Positions 30,713 through 43,317 are shown, counted from the first letter of the stretch. The stretch: 64,000 nt of DNA from Patiria pectinifera (GCA_029964075.1 CM057144.1:13415281-13479280), one strand, 5' to 3'. The notes: generated from the letters alone by a model not told the origin. Numbers and translations: made by a program.

Positions 30713-32083
30713 TTATATTTCGGTTTCGCTTGCAATGGTGATAGTTTTGATATCTCCATCTCTAATTTTTTCCAGACTGTCCTCGTCTTTGCTTGGATCG
30801 CACTCAACAAGATCCACTTGATCCGGTGTTCGCTTTGTGATTTTATAAATGATCCCAGGTCTGTTGTCACATTTCACGAGAACGTCAGGACGAAATTCAG
30901 TGTTGCGATCCCAGATAATACCCCTACAATCAAACCATTTTTGTAGGCAGTCTGGTTCATTTTTTGCGGCACATTTTTCAGGTACAATGAGCCATGTCAC
31001 AAAGTTTTGACGCTGAGATACAACCCGGGCACGAAAAAGGTCATCAAGACACTCTCGAAAACCTGCTGGAAGGAAGTGGTATTCCTTTGTATTTTTCCCT
31101 TCCCTTGGGCCAATACCTGTTTTTGTCCCATCCACTACCTGTTTAGTTGTCCGCGTATCACGGATCACTGCTGAGATCATTATCCCACATTTCATTGTTC
31201 TCACCCGTTCCCATACCCACTTCAGAACTTCTTCTTTATTGAAGAGGATATATTCAGCCCTTGAAGGTATAGAACAGAAGTTCATGTAAAGCATGTCAGT
31301 TTCCCCCAGCTCAATTTCCAATATATCATTGAATTCGCATGTCACGGACTCGGGGAACAAATGCTCATGGAAGCAATGACACTCCTTGTCATTATCGACT
31401 ACTACAAACTCATATGAGTCTGGATCTAATTTTTGCTTAATCATCGCATCTACGATTGACAGGAGCATCCTGCCATGACCATCCAACAGGATTACCTTCT
31501 TGGAGTTGCGTCTTGTCATTTCTTCTACCAACTTGTTTGCCCGTTTGTGTTGGTCATTATACTCATTCATATTTGTTTGTCTGGAGTCAAATACTTCAAA
31601 GAGTGTCCCTTTAAATCCCATTTCCCCATCCACCATGTTATTGACAGGGTGCAGTATTGAGTGAAATTGACGGAGTGAACCCTTCCGAAGTCGCAGACAA
31701 ACATCTGGAGCCAGTGCTTCTATCACCTGAATATCCCCAAAAGTTGGCTCAAATTTTCCAACTTTCTCTTTACTTTGCTTATGGACATGCAGTTTCATCA
31801 TTAATTCGATTGCACCACGGGCCTTTTGTCGTGCTTTTTGTAACTCCTGACTTTGTTTGTCTAGTGGTTTGTCTTCCAACTGCCAAGACAGTGCAACACT
31901 CTCTTTCTGAATCTTCTCCAGCTCGTCCAGCTTCTCTACCTCATCGAGATGCTGGATTTGTGTCACAAGTATGCACCGAGAGCATAGCTCATCTTGACCA
32001 GGTACAAAGGAGGGGACAGATTTATAACAGCTTTTGCATTTATTTCCCCCATGTTGCCTGGTACCAGGGTAAAATGATGCCAT
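30713..32083 (-). CDS. Array paralogue 1 (C-terminal type A), zinc-ribbon plus methyltransferase-like protein
   Basis: Intronless, 456 residues; family not recognised by name. N-terminus has CKSC...CSRC (two CxxC pairs, 14 residues between), shorter than its sisters because 'NSDNP' is missing. A charged helical linker (about 45-100) follows. The core carries LRKGSLRQFHSILHPVNNMV, LLDGHGRMLLS (glycine-rich loop-like), VVVDNDKE (acidic end of a second strand) and DMLYMNFCSIPS, an arrangement resembling a Rossmann-fold methyltransferase; that is inference. The C-terminal type A module is shared with paralogue 4 (WLIVPEKC, YKITKRTPDQVDLVE). A second in-frame open stretch follows the stop. Promoter: TATAAA 192 bp upstream. 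Strong start context. Confidence 0.85.
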   Translation of the reverse strand: MASFYPGTRQHGGNKCKSCYKSVPSFVPGQDELCSRCILVTQIQHLDEVEKLDELEKIQKESVALSWQLEDKPLDKQSQELQKARQKARGAIELMMKLHVHKQSKEKVGKFEPTFGDIQVIEALAPDVCLRLRKGSLRQFHSILHPVNNMVDGEMGFKGTLFEVFDSRQTNMNEYNDQHKRANKLVEEMTRRNSKKVILLDGHGRMLLSIVDAMIKQKLDPDSYEFVVVDNDKECHCFHEHLFPESVTCEFNDILEIELGETDMLYMNFCSIPSRAEYILFNKEEVLKWVWERVRTMKCGIMISAVIRDTRTTKQVVDGTKTGIGPREGKNTKEYHFLPAGFRECLDDLFRARVVSQRQNFVTWLIVPEKCAAKNEPDCLQKWFDCRGIIWDRNTEFRPDVLVKCDNRPGIIYKITKRTPDQVDLVECDPSKDEDSLEKIRDGDIKTITIASETEI

Positions 32084-32274
32084 TGTAATGATGGGATGTA
32101 TATATCTTATTTGCTAAGCTAAAGTGATTTGCGCAAGAAAGCTTTGGCAATTACAACAGTACTAATCTCCAACTTCTATGACTTCCCAAACTACCGGACT
32201 CGTCAAGGTAAAGGGTGAAGCTAGGGCGTATGTATATCGGCCAAATGATGCAATGTCACTATCTTACCAGGCTG

Positions 32275-32280
32275 TTTATA
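32275..32280 (-). promoter_or_regulatory. TATA box of paralogue 1
   Basis: TATAAA on the minus strand in ACTATAAACAGCC, followed about 20-45 bp downstream by GTGACATTGCATCATTTGG, which is conserved at the other copies. Confidence 0.6.
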
Positions 32281-32792
32281 GTACCTACGGATGAAGTCCG
32301 GGTAGTTTAATAGACTCGCAACTCAGCACTGTAATTCACTGTTTTTATGTACATAAATCAATGTACGTGTATACAAATCCTCCTAAAATGTAAACTCCAT
32401 ATTTTATGATAAATCATCAGTTTCACTTTACATGGGGCCTCCTGTCCTTATAATGTGAAAATGAAAATCTATGTTGAATTCCGAAGGATAAAGACTTCTT
32501 AACCAAAAGTGCACAGGGAACTGAATTTCACTTTTCAAATAGCAATAAATCAAGAAGCTTAAACAGTTTGTCTTGAGTACTATAAAATGGAAGAAACTTT
32601 CCTCACTGATAAATGCGAATAATCAGATGATTTTTTTTTTTAGACCTGTTCGTAGTACAAAAACTATCTTGAGATACCTTAGAAGTACATACATGTAATA
32701 CAAATCTGTCAACAGGTATAAGATGGTACGGTTGAGTAGAAACTATACACTGCCAAAACAGGCTCCTGTGGGTTGTGGCGTCGTTTACTCAC

Positions 32793-32845
32793 ATAAACCT
32801 TGCTGCTGGAAATGGTGGCTACATTCACGAAGTCATTAAAAACAT
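32793..32845 (-). other. Exon-like block B, unit 1
   Basis: 53 bp between acceptor TATTTCAG and donor GTGAGT on the minus strand. Phase-1 reading gives VFNDFVNVATISSSKVY. All four units keep both splice sites, and unit 4 differs by an in-frame 3-bp change. Confidence 0.45.
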
Positions 32846-33902
32846 CTGAAATACAAACGGCATGAAAAATAAACATAATTCAGTGGCGTATGGCAAGGTC
32901 ATGTTGATTGGGGGAGCGGGGTGTTAGACGTGAAAATGGAAACTCGCCGTATTCGTGCTGAAAGTTTGAATCAGGGGGCGGAGGGGGGGGGGGGGTAAAG
33001 GGCTTTACACGACACCACTAGAGTGATTGGGCAATTGGTGGCGCTTTTCATGCGCCAAATAAAAAAGCGCCGTGAGAAAATTAGGCCCTCGTGAAAACAA
33101 ACTCCAAGTTTTTCACGAGCGCCCCCAATTTTTTTATGCGAGTATTCACAAGCTTATAGGCACTCGTGAGAAAAGGGCACTCGTTACAATATACCCCTTC
33201 CCCATTAAAGATGATGATGACATTTTCACAGAGAACATAACATGACTAAAGAGTATTATAACATTTGAGACAAAAACAATACTTGGGGTGGTAAAATAAT
33301 ACGGTAATTGAAAAAGGGAACAAATTCAACACAAAAATGCACGACAGAAGCTTGATAAAATTGACAAATTAACTTTCCTACCAAAGAAATTGGACTGAGT
33401 ATGTGCAAGTAGCATCTTTTAAAAACAAAATATCTTTTAATAACACAAATACTCTACCTGATAATCCCTTGAATACATGTAGTTCCGGTTTTCTGGATTT
33501 AATTTGCGCAAGACAGACTATGCCAGCTATTCTCTCATTGTCCAAAATCACCAGAAGACTGGGGAAAAATCAATTAAATGGCTGTTTAAAAAGTGTTGTT
33601 TTTTTTTTCTCATTAAAGTAACATTTTTCATTACCATTACAGAAAGTGTTTTTGTTTTTTACAAGCAGTATACTTTCGGTTTGTCAAGTGAAATTTGGAA
33701 CAAATATTGGCCCAAAGCTTTACCATAATTTTTGTTTCAACAATTTCATCAAAATATGAAAACATCAATTCTGCAATCTATACTAAAATGAATGCATACT
33801 ATTTTAATGTTGTAGAGGAAAAGAATAGTTGTTGCAAGGGAAAACATGACCTTGGGGCCCTCTGTTCTCATAAATCATTTTGTCTCTTCCTGGTAAACTC
33901 AC

Positions 33903-33984
33903 CACCATTACTGTTCCATCTCCATTGATGATAAGATAGCCATCTTGGTCTGGTACCCTGTCTAGATTATGAGGTCCAGGCCCA
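33903..33984 (-). other. Exon-like block A, unit 1
   Basis: 82 bp with acceptor ...AGAG and donor GTGAGT. Spliced after block D it reads GPGPHNLDRVPDQDGYLIIN and continues open to the donor. Conserved in units 2 and 3. Confidence 0.4.
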
Positions 33985-34621
33985 CTCTATACATGCAAAG
34001 AAATAATAACATCGTGCGTAACATTAACAACCAGGCAGGGCATGTATGTAGGCCTACACTTGTATTAGAGATTATTGATATGTTAATGTAATGTGTGGAT
34101 ATTCACAATATGTTGCAATGTGTGGATATTCACACTGATCAGTTGATTGTGGTATGTCGGTTGATCATGCCGACACTAGTTGATCCTGCTGCCATCGGTC
34201 GATCAATGTTTCTTTTCAATTCGTGGCTCTTGAGGAAAGTTTTGAAAAAAAGGAAGTATTTCTTTCTTTGTTAAAATTTCCTACAAAATAGACCAACCAT
34301 GCAAGTGATAGCGCAGATCATAAGATCTTTGGTGCAGATGCATTGATTGCGCTCAACACACACACACAAACACATACTAATCTAAAACAATATAGTTGGG
34401 GAAACAGGTAAAATTAGTAGAGAGTTGACAGTGTTAGGCTAATCTCAAAGAAAAAAGAAGGAAAAAAAAAAGGAAAATGAGAATTACCGTCAACTGTCTA
34501 CACCGAGAACATGCGTATCATATAATTATACCAGCAGCTTATTAAAAAACGGCCTGGTATCATTTGTAAAAACTGACTGAACTTGGATTCTACAAATCAT
34601 GGAGGAATAAAGTTTACTTAC

Positions 34622-34704
34622 CAGCCTTCAAATGAACAAGGAACAGCCAGTGCAGAACTTATGCCAACGCCTAGCCCCACTGATATGATGTGGCATGGAT
34701 TGTG
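34622..34704 (-). other. Exon-like block D, unit 1
   Basis: 83 bp with acceptor ATGCGCAG and donor GTAAGT. Open reading includes VGLGVGISSALAVPCS. The phase-2 exit fits block A at 33984. Confidence 0.4.
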
Positions 34705-36349
34705 CTGCGCATATACGATACGGTGCAATAATAATATGCAGGCCAACCAACGCCCAAATGAACAAAAATTGTTTTGTTTATTCAAATTCAATGTCTGGTT
34801 GAATGAAATTTCAATAGGGCTTGTTGCTCCTAAGGTTGCAGACCAGTAAATAGGCCCCAAATTGCCTACGCCGGCCAAATCACGATTTGCATGCCCTCAA
34901 AATCTTCAGTATTTGAGAGTATTGTGGGCCATGAACTTGAGGGTTTGTAAAAAATATGGGTGAAAGCCGTGCACAGGACTGGGAGCTTGCAGTTGTGTGT
35001 AATTTGGATGTAATTTGGACCCTAAAAGCGCTCTATTTTTTGCAATGGAGTGTAGCCATCGTTTTTCAAAATGGCGATGGGCTTCAGGACTATTTTAAGG
35101 GGTGATCATCTTCGGATGGAAGTTTCTCCTAAAAGTCATCAGTTGACCCCCCGGAAATTGAAACAGAAAATGAAAGGTGATGAAATAAGCTTTAATTTGA
35201 TGTGTGTCTCGAACACCTTGGAGAGTTGTAAGTATTTTTCCCGAATTTCTGAAGTGGGAGCATTCACCATTAGGGTCTATGGAAGTTTATTTACTGGTCT
35301 GCTACCCTAATGATGCCAAGGCCGACTGGCCTTTAAAAAAAGTAGTTTCTCGATTAATTGGGCTTTTTGAAAAATGAAGGAGGCATCTCCCTTTTTCCCC
35401 CAATGCGAAAGGCGGATAATTTGTTAAAAATGTTGGAAATAAATATAAGAAACTATTTGGACAAAATTTGCAAAACAATATGGTGTAAAGGTAAAAATCA
35501 CCGGAAAAGAAAAGAACAAAAAGGGCAGTGAAAAAAAAGAAAGAAGCGGGCCGACAGGGACGAGATACTAGTTTCTTTTTTTCACTTGGCCTATAAACAT
35601 CATTGTCATGACTGTGTACGTGTGCTGTGCACGTGAACCGTGGTGAACTTAATGTATTGTATAAACAGGTATGCTGTTTTTTTCTGCCACACACTAAAAA
35701 ACTATCATAAATATAGTAACCATTATTTTTGAGAGACTCTCAACTGCGCGTGCTGCTTCCAAATATTCAAGTTAATAGCAGTATGCTAGAAGTAGAAATA
35801 ACATTTATAAAATCTGACCCAAAAACATGCCAACATGTCTGCAGATGCCGCATCCACATGTAACTGTGTGTTTTGAATTTATTTACTTGTGTTGGGGTCA
35901 AAGATCCTATCTTTGGTTGGGGCATATAGTTTTAATATAACTTTATGGGATGGGCCGATGGGGTCGTTTACAGAAAAGAACTTGACTTCACACTGAGAAA
36001 TCCCGTGAAATTTCTCACACTGGGAAATCCCCCTATATCACGCTTTGCGCTATCGCGGTGTATAGAAAACCTGAGTACAGTGCAATAATGTATAGGCCAC
36101 TATACCCATGCCCAAATACAAATGATAGTGTTTTTTTTCCATATTCAATGGTTGAATGGGCTCGTTGCTCCTAATAATGCCAAGCCCAACCGGCCTTTAA
36201 AAAAAGTAGTTTCTCGATTGGGCTTTTTGAAAAATGAGGGAGGTGTCCCCCCCCCCCCCCAATCCACCGAAATCCATAATTTTGCCATGCAGAAAAAATG
36301 TTGGTGGCCAGTGAGTGCATTAGAATCCACCAGTTAGGCGGGAGTAAAT

Positions 36350-36560
36350 CTGTTGAGATCCTGAATCCATCAAAGTCCCCCAACTGCTCACGGGAGGTAT
36401 CCTGAATCCATCAAAATCAAAGTGCACGTACCACTAGGCTTCATGTCCTGAATCTATCAAAATCCCTCAACTTTTTCAATATGGAGGTATCCTGATTCCG
36501 CCGAAATCCTCCAAAAACAGGCATGTGGATGTTGATGGATTCAGGTACGTATTAGGGTTA
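36350..36560 (+). repeat. 'Cctgaatccatcaaaatc' repeats, unit 2 boundary
   Basis: Four to five degenerate repeats of GATCCTGAATCCATCAAA / GGAGGTATCCTGA. An equivalent block lies at 45430-45640. Confidence 0.75.
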
Positions 36561-36974
36561 GTGCTTGAAACTGCATTTGACCAAATATTTGGATATTTGA
36601 AACTGCCAGCTACAACTGCGTACAGAGTGCGCCAGTTAAAACATTTGCATGCCGCAATTGATATGGGTTGCTGGAGTGTTTTGCACTAAGTGTTTTATAA
36701 ATGCCAAGGGCTTTAACCTGCAACATTTGTAAAAGCAAGGGAACAATGAACTGCGTCAACAAAAAAGGGCAACTGACAATAAGTGGCAAATTTTCCTTTT
36801 TAAATTTTTTTAATTTATTTTGGGTTTAAGAATATTCCAACTGGCAAAAAACTATGGTTGATGATCGAATATCTCTTCTTTGAGGGTCCGTAAGTTATTG
36901 TGTTGGAAAATGCTTTTGAAGCTTAACATTATTACTATTTATACACAAATTAATATTTACATTTTATAAAGAGT

Positions 36975-37480
36975 AAAACATACTACATGTACGATTTCAT
37001 GAACAATTACAATGAACGCCGCAGAAAACCTGTTCTTCATATTTATAAGAACTTATAGTGATCCAGGAAAAAAATTATATACATTTTATGAAGAGTAAAA
37101 CCATCATGAACAATTACATGTACAATGAAACTGGTACTTTACACTCAAAAGAAGTATCTTGATCCAGCTAAAAAATGATATAGGCTATACATTTCACCAA
37201 GAGTAGGATTTACATACATGTACGTTTTCATGAGCAAGTTACAATGACCGGTACTTTACATTGATGAGAACGTATCTTGATTACATTTTGTAAAGAGTAT
37301 AAGACCTACAGGTACGTTTTCATGAACAATTACAATGAAAGCCGTAGAAAACCGGTACTTTACATTGATAAGAACGTATCTTGATTACATTTTGTAAAGA
37401 GTATAAGACCTACAGGATACGTTTTCATGAACATTACAATGAAAGCCGTAGAAAACAGGTACTTTACATTGATAAGAAGC
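36975..37480 (+). repeat. 103-bp minisatellite, unit 2
   Basis: Same unit as in units 1 and 3, about five copies, ending at TATCTTGACC, the intact form of the site that is disrupted by an insertion in unit 3. Confidence 0.88.
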
Positions 37481-39303
37481 TATCTTGACCACGTAATGGT
37501 CAGGTCACAAATTTTACAAAGGGGAAGAGAGTATATAATACGTCTCAAATCAACTACGTCTATGGCAAGCAACCCAAAGCATCACCTATTTACATTGTTA
37601 AGCACATACATGTAGATGTATAACGTATGTGCCTAAGTCACTTACACCTTCGGCAGTTCCATATGTTGTAATGACATTTCAGGTTCTTCAGTTTAATCCA
37701 TATCAAGATTCTAAAAATTAATGTGGCCTGACGTTGCGAACTTAGCAAGTTCTTCTTCAGAGGCTAAAACAGATATCAAGATTGTCAAGTTCATTTGTTA
37801 TTAACCCGAAAACAAGTATGTTCTGTTGTGATGTGAGGGATGACCATTAACTAGAATTAACTCGCATGTATGAACAGAAGAAGGTTGGTAAATGAGTTTA
37901 TCATTTCTACACCATTCTACACAATAAACAATCAAATCATCCTGATTTTGGTATTTGTGCTTGCAGCAGCAACCGGGTACGACGACCCAATGTTTTAATT
38001 ACATCTTTCAATAATTCGAACCTTTAAAGACTTGATAGTATTTACAGAACTATCATCTATTATCTAGGGGTAAGAGCCTTTCATTATAGACACGTTTAAG
38101 TAATCAATTAATTATACAGAATTATACCTGAGACAACACTCGTTTTTGCAATTGTTATGATTATTTCTAAATATTCGTACCCAATTTGATATTATGTTTA
38201 GTCTCATCGCTGTGATGACTACCAGGTACGACAGTGTTTTAATTACGGTCATTCAATAATTTGAACCCTTAAAGACGTCTTGATGGAGACAATATTTACA
38301 GAACTAGGGTCTATCATTTAGGCGTAAGAGCCTTTCATTTAGCATATTTGCGAAATCAATAATAGAATTAACCTTGAGACTTCCCTCCTCTTTACAATTG
38401 TTATGGTTATTTCTGAATATTCGTACCACATTTGATATTATATTAAGGCAAGCTTTTCAGAACCATCTTTTTTGGTTTTGTACAATACCAAATACCTTCC
38501 GCTGAGGATAAATCACGCATACTATGGTGCAAGTCTATTCAGACTTGTTCGCGTTCTGAACGCATTAGATCGCTGGAACAATTCTAGCATCTCATCTAGT
38601 AGATCTGATCTTTATGAATCTTACTGCCAACCTGCAAATCTCGTTTTATACCTTCGTCAGAAACTACTCCAACCATACCTTGATTGCCACTTGTGGATTT
38701 CATTGAACCTTTAAGCTTTACAGAACTTTTCTTAAGGCTTCAGAGCCTTTAGCCTTTAACTATTCTTAATTGAATAATCGCAAGATACCACTCGTCTATT
38801 ACATTATGGCTGTTTCTAGATTTGTACCCCATTTAACATTGCTGTGTTGACTGCCAGATACGAAAAACCAAAACCATATTTGGAAAAATGGAAACGTACA
38901 CCTGAACTATGCAAGACAACTCCTTCAGGCAAGGGTAGCAATGTTCGTCTCTTATTAATACTGTTTGAGACACTGAACAACTATGAAATTACAACCAGAC
39001 TTTACAACTGTGTTAAAAATTGTGTGTTGTCGTTGCTGCTCGCAAGCGTGAAGTGATCTACCTTCAATCCAACCACGCACACATTCCTGTGCCACTCCTA
39101 TTCAAATTACCCGCCCTTAACCACTCTACCGTGTTTCATTTACATATCAATGATAAAGCAGATTTATTCTAATTCGTCCCGGTACTCAACCGAATAAATC
39201 AATATGTTTAAAAATGCACACGCCCATTACGCGCCGTACTGATTACAACCTGTACTGGTTGTGTTTGTTGAATACTAGTAATATTGCGTTTATCATAGAC
39301 GTG

Positions 39304-39579
39304 CAAGGGCGGATCGTATGTGACTGTATGTGACATCGCAATTAAGGCAGACAATGAGTACACCACCATGTTTTCCTAAGGAAAACATTGGTTAAAGTGG
39401 TCAGAAATTGCCTCAGATCGCACCCGCACAGAGCATCTCGATTCCAAAAACATTTCGGGGCCCTTAAGCGGGCCCCGAACCCCACGCCGTAATTCTTTTG
39501 ACCCACTTTTTTTTTGGGGGGGGACCAAAATTTGTTGGCCCCCCCCCCCAAAAAAAATTGTGTTCTGGATCCGCCCTTG
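39304..39579. mobile_element. hAT-type MITE ('CAAGGGCGGATC' family) in unit 2
   Basis: Starts CAAGGGCGGATC, ends CTGGATCCGCCCTTG, and is flanked by the 8-bp duplication TAGACGTG (39296-39303 and 39580-39587). Unit 3 retains the uninterrupted site near 48050-48062. Confidence 0.9.
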
Positions 39580-39799
39580 TAGACGTGTTGTCTTGATCTA
39601 AAGTTGATTACAGACTGTATCCCTGCTGGGACAATTTTTTACGTCAGATCCTTCAATAGCAGGGGCGTAACTGGGGTGAAACGTCTGGGGGCACCTAGGG
39701 GTGCACACATTTTTCAAGGGAGCACCGAAAGTAAATGAACTGCGGCTTGCCTTTTTCGTGTTTTTTTTTACTCGCATGATAAAGGCCAACCTGCATGTA

Positions 39800-39895
39800 T
39801 ATCAAGGGCAGATCCATTTTTTTTTTGGATTCTAGATGCTCTGTGGCGCGATCTGAGGCAATTTCTGATCACTTTAACCAATTTCTTTTTTAGGC
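39800..39895. mobile_element. Older fragment of the same MITE family, shared by units 2 and 3
   Basis: 'caagggcagatcca' then 'tctagatgctctgtgg' and 'gatctgaggcaatttctga'. The corresponding piece in unit 3 (about 48275-48480) is longer, so it predates the unit 2/3 duplication and was then partly deleted in unit 2. Confidence 0.65.
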
Positions 39896-40272
39896 ATCGA
39901 CTACTATACTAACGGCGAAATCGATGTGTTCTTGAAATTCACAGTGCATCGACATTATATGCGTAATCACTGCGGACGTAGTTTGTCCAACAGTTGTGAC
40001 ATGACAAAAGTGTAAATACATTGGCATACGCGTACGTAATAATACAGGATGATACATTATTGCCTTTAGATACATTATTGCCTTTAGATACATTATTGCC
40101 TTAAAATATGAACATCAGTCCAAATGCTCATTTCGACAGCGCGGTGTACAATGTTTGTTCATTTTGAAGAGTTCAAAATGGGGACACCGGGTGGGAACGG
40201 ACCCGTGGCCCCCCGTACTTGCGACACTGTTCAATAGGCGTAAGCTTTAGTGCACGTGAATCTGTCGGTAAT

Positions 40273-41640
40273 TCAATCTTTCCATACTTTAACATGCCTG
40301 ATATCTTTCTGCCCTATACTCGGACCATTGCCGGGATGTTCCACTAGATATACCATAAGTGGTGTTCGCTTTGTAATACGATATTTTTGATCAGGATTTT
40401 CAACCCATCTTACACAAACACCAGGAACCAATTCAAGTCTGTAATCCCAGTTTATCTCATTATATCCAAACGCGTTTCGTAGAATGTTTGGGTCATTTCT
40501 TACTACACAGTTTTCAGGTCTGATAAGCCATGTCTTAAAGTTTCCACGCGCAGACACTTCCTCACCACTAAAAAGTTTTTTGTCTAAAAGGCAGGTCTCA
40601 AAACCCACCGCACGAAGGTGATAATCGTATATGTCTATTCCTTGACATGGGCCAATAGCTGTAAATATCCTGTCTCTTTGGTCGACCTTTGTCCGCGTAT
40701 CACAGATCACTGCTGAGATCATTATCCCACATTCCATAGTTTTCATGCGTTCCCATACCCACTTCAGAACTTCTTCTTTATTGAAGAGGATATTTTCGAC
40801 CCTTGATGGTATACTACAGAAGTTCATGTAAAGCATGTCAGTTTGCCCTAGCACAATTTCCAATATATCCTTGCATTCGCATGTCACTGACTTGGGGAAC
40901 AAATGCTCATGGAAGCAATGACACGCCTCGTCATTATCGACTACTACAAACTCATATGAGTCTGGATCTAAGCCTTGCTCAATCATCGCATGTATGATCG
41001 ACAGGAGCATCCTGCCATGACCATCCAATAGGAATACCTTCTTGGACTTGCATCTTGTCATTTCTTCTACCAACTTCCTCGCCCGATTGTTTTGGTCATT
41101 GTACTCATTCATATTTATTTGTTTGGAGTCAAATACTTCAAAGAGTGTCCCTTTAAATCCCATTTCCCCATCCACCATGTTATTGACAGGGTGCAGTATT
41201 GAGTGAAATTGGCGGAGTGAACCCTTCCGAAGTCTCAGACAAACATCTGGAGCCAGTGCTTCTATCACCTGAACACCCCCAAAAGTTGGCTCAAATTTTC
41301 CAACTTCCTCTTCATTTTGCTTTGGGACATGAAGTCTCATCATTAAGTTAATTGCACCGCGGGCCTTTTGTCGTGCTTTTTCTAATTCAAGAGTTTCCCT
41401 GTCTGGTGGTCTGTCTTCCGACTGCAGAGACAACGCGTCAACCTTTTGTTGAATCTCCTCCAGCTCATTATGCAGCTGCTTTACCTCATCGAGCTTCTCG
41501 ATTTGTGTCACATGCACACACCGAGAGCACATTTCAACTTCACCGGGTATAAAGGAGGGGACCAGTGGGTTGTCAGAGTTTTCACACATTGCGCATTTAT
41601 TTCCCCCATGTTGACTGGTACCAGGGTTAGATGATGCCAT
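40273..41640 (-). CDS. Array paralogue 2 (C-terminal type B), zinc-ribbon plus methyltransferase-like protein
   Basis: Intronless, 455 residues. CAMC (16-19) and CSRC (38-41) form a zinc-ribbon-like pair, with a Glu/Lys-rich helical linker at 45-105. The core at 114-312 has LLDGHGR (204-210), VVVDND (232-237) and DMLYMNFCSIPS (268-279), placed like the SAM-binding loop, acidic strand end and motif IV region of a methyltransferase; catalytic function is unproven. C-terminal type B (about 320-455) has WLIRPENC and a small beta-rich tail, PGVCVRW...YRITKRTP...YLVEHPG, that could be an SH3-like barrel. The N-terminal 60 residues are almost the same as paralogue 4, but the C-terminus matches paralogue 3. 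It ends 31 residues earlier than paralogue 3. Confidence 0.87.
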   Translation of the reverse strand: MASSNPGTSQHGGNKCAMCENSDNPLVPSFIPGEVEMCSRCVHVTQIEKLDEVKQLHNELEEIQQKVDALSLQSEDRPPDRETLELEKARQKARGAINLMMRLHVPKQNEEEVGKFEPTFGGVQVIEALAPDVCLRLRKGSLRQFHSILHPVNNMVDGEMGFKGTLFEVFDSKQINMNEYNDQNNRARKLVEEMTRCKSKKVFLLDGHGRMLLSIIHAMIEQGLDPDSYEFVVVDNDEACHCFHEHLFPKSVTCECKDILEIVLGQTDMLYMNFCSIPSRVENILFNKEEVLKWVWERMKTMECGIMISAVICDTRTKVDQRDRIFTAIGPCQGIDIYDYHLRAVGFETCLLDKKLFSGEEVSARGNFKTWLIRPENCVVRNDPNILRNAFGYNEINWDYRLELVPGVCVRWVENPDQKYRITKRTPLMVYLVEHPGNGPSIGQKDIRHVKVWKD

Positions 41641-41818
41641 GGCGCAATGGGATGTTGATCTGATTTGCTAAAGTGATTTGCACAATATAAACCTTTGCAA
41701 TTTAACAGTATGGCTTTCCCAACTTATACGACTTCTAAACTTAGCTCGATCTCATCAAGATGTATGAAGCTAGTACCGGTATGGCCAAATGATGCAATGT
41801 CACTGTCTTACCGGGCTG

Positions 41819-41824
41819 TTTATA
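41819..41824 (-). promoter_or_regulatory. TATA box of paralogue 2
   Basis: TATAAA (minus strand) in GTTGTATAAACAGCCCGG, about 180 bp before the ATG, followed by the same GTGACATTGCATCATTTGG element. Confidence 0.55.
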
Positions 41825-42170
41825 CAACCAACAGATAAAGTCCAGATGATTTTACAGACGGGCAACTTATCACGCTGTGATTCACTCTGATTCACAAAAG
41901 TGCCTTGGGAATTGAATTTTGTTTTACAAACAGCAGTAACTCAATAAGCTTACACAGTTTGTCTTGAGTACTAAAACATGGAAGAAACTTTCATCACTGA
42001 CAAATGAGAATAATCAGATGATGTCAATTTTTAGACCCGTTCGTAGTACAAAAAGTTTCTTTAGATACCTTAGTCGCACATATACTGTCAACAGGTACTA
42101 TCTAAGATGGTATGGTTGAACTGCACTATGCCAAAAGAGGCTCCCTGTGGTTGTGGCGTCGTTAACTCAC

Positions 42171-42223
42171 ATAAACCGTGCTGCTGGAAATGGCCGCTAC
42201 ATTCACGAAGTCGTAAAAAACAA
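42171..42223 (-). other. Exon-like block B, unit 2
   Basis: Same length and splice sites as unit 1; reads VFYDFVNVAAISSSTVY. Confidence 0.42.
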
Positions 42224-43235
42224 CTGAAATACAAACGAAATTTGAAAATAAACATAATTCAGTGATGTAGCAGGATCATTTTGATTGGGGGGGGGGGTGT
42301 TAGACGTGAAAAGGGAAGCTCGCCATATCCGTGCTGAAAGTTTGAATCGGGGGGCGGGGGTGTACAGGGCCATACACGACACCATTGGAGTGATCGGGCA
42401 ATAGGTGGCGCTTTTAATGCGCCAAATAAAAATGGGCCACGTGAAAAAAGGCCCTCTTGAAAACAAACTCCTTTTTTCACGAGTGCCCTAAAGGTTTTCA
42501 CGAGCATTCACAAGGGTACTCGTGACAAAAATACCCCCTCCCCACTAAAGATAATGATGATGATGATGACATTTTCATAAAGCACAGAACATGACTTTTA
42601 AAAGTTATAACATTATGAGAAAAAACAATGGTTATTAAAACAGGGAACAAATCCTACACAAAAATTCACTACAGAAGATAAAAGTGACAAAATTAACTTT
42701 CATACCAAAGAAATTGGACTGAGTATGTGCAAGTAGCATCTTTTAAAAACAAAATATCTTTTAATAGCACAAATAGTCTACCTGATAATCTCTTGAATTG
42801 TTCCGGTTTGTCTGGATTTCATTTGCGCGATACCAGCTATGCATTGCCCAAATCACCAGAATACTGCAAAAAATCAAACATACAAATAAACAAACAAACA
42901 ATATTCCAACTTCAAATCACAAATGGGTGTTTGAAAGTGTTTTTTTTCTAATCAAAGTATTATGAATACTAACTTACTTCATTCCCACAACAGAAAATGG
43001 TTTTCAAGCAGTTACTTGTTTGTCAAGCGAAATTTGGAACAAACATTGGCCAAAAGCTTATCATAAATTTTGTTTCAACAATTTCATCAAAATATGAAAA
43101 ACATCAATTCTGCAATATAGAGTACTTTAGTATTAATATTTTAGAGGAAAAGAATAGTTGTTGCAAGGGAAAACATGACCTTAAGGCCCTCTGTTCTCAT
43201 AAATAAATCATTTTGTCTCTTCTTGGTAAACTCAC

Positions 43236-43317
43236 CACCATTACTGCTCCATCTCCATTGATGATAAGGTAGCCATCTTGGTCTGGTAACCTGTCTAGAT
43301 TATGAGGTCCTGGCCCA
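43236..43317 (-). other. Exon-like block A, unit 2
   Basis: 82 bp, frame open (DRLPDQDGYLIINGDGAVMV), sites as in unit 1. Confidence 0.38.

Larger units (their letters stand above)
27295..36561. repeat. Tandem segmental unit 1
   Basis: Landmark 'gcttgaaactgcatttgacc' at 27518 recurs at 36562 and 45642. In order: minisatellite, paralogue 1, exon-like blocks B, A, D, then 'gatcctgaatccatcaaa' repeats. Spacing between the landmarks is about 9.04 and 9.08 kb. Confidence 0.85.

Noticed and set aside
33374-33560. Additional minus-strand exon (RIAGIVCLAQIKS...)
   Set aside because: An open frame with AG and GT ends exists in units 1 and 3, but its phase does not fit block A, and unit 2 carries a disruptive deletion; too weak to annotate.
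40803-40997. Plus-strand open frames within the four paralogues
   Set aside because: They are antisense shadows that recur in all copies because the sense sequence is conserved.
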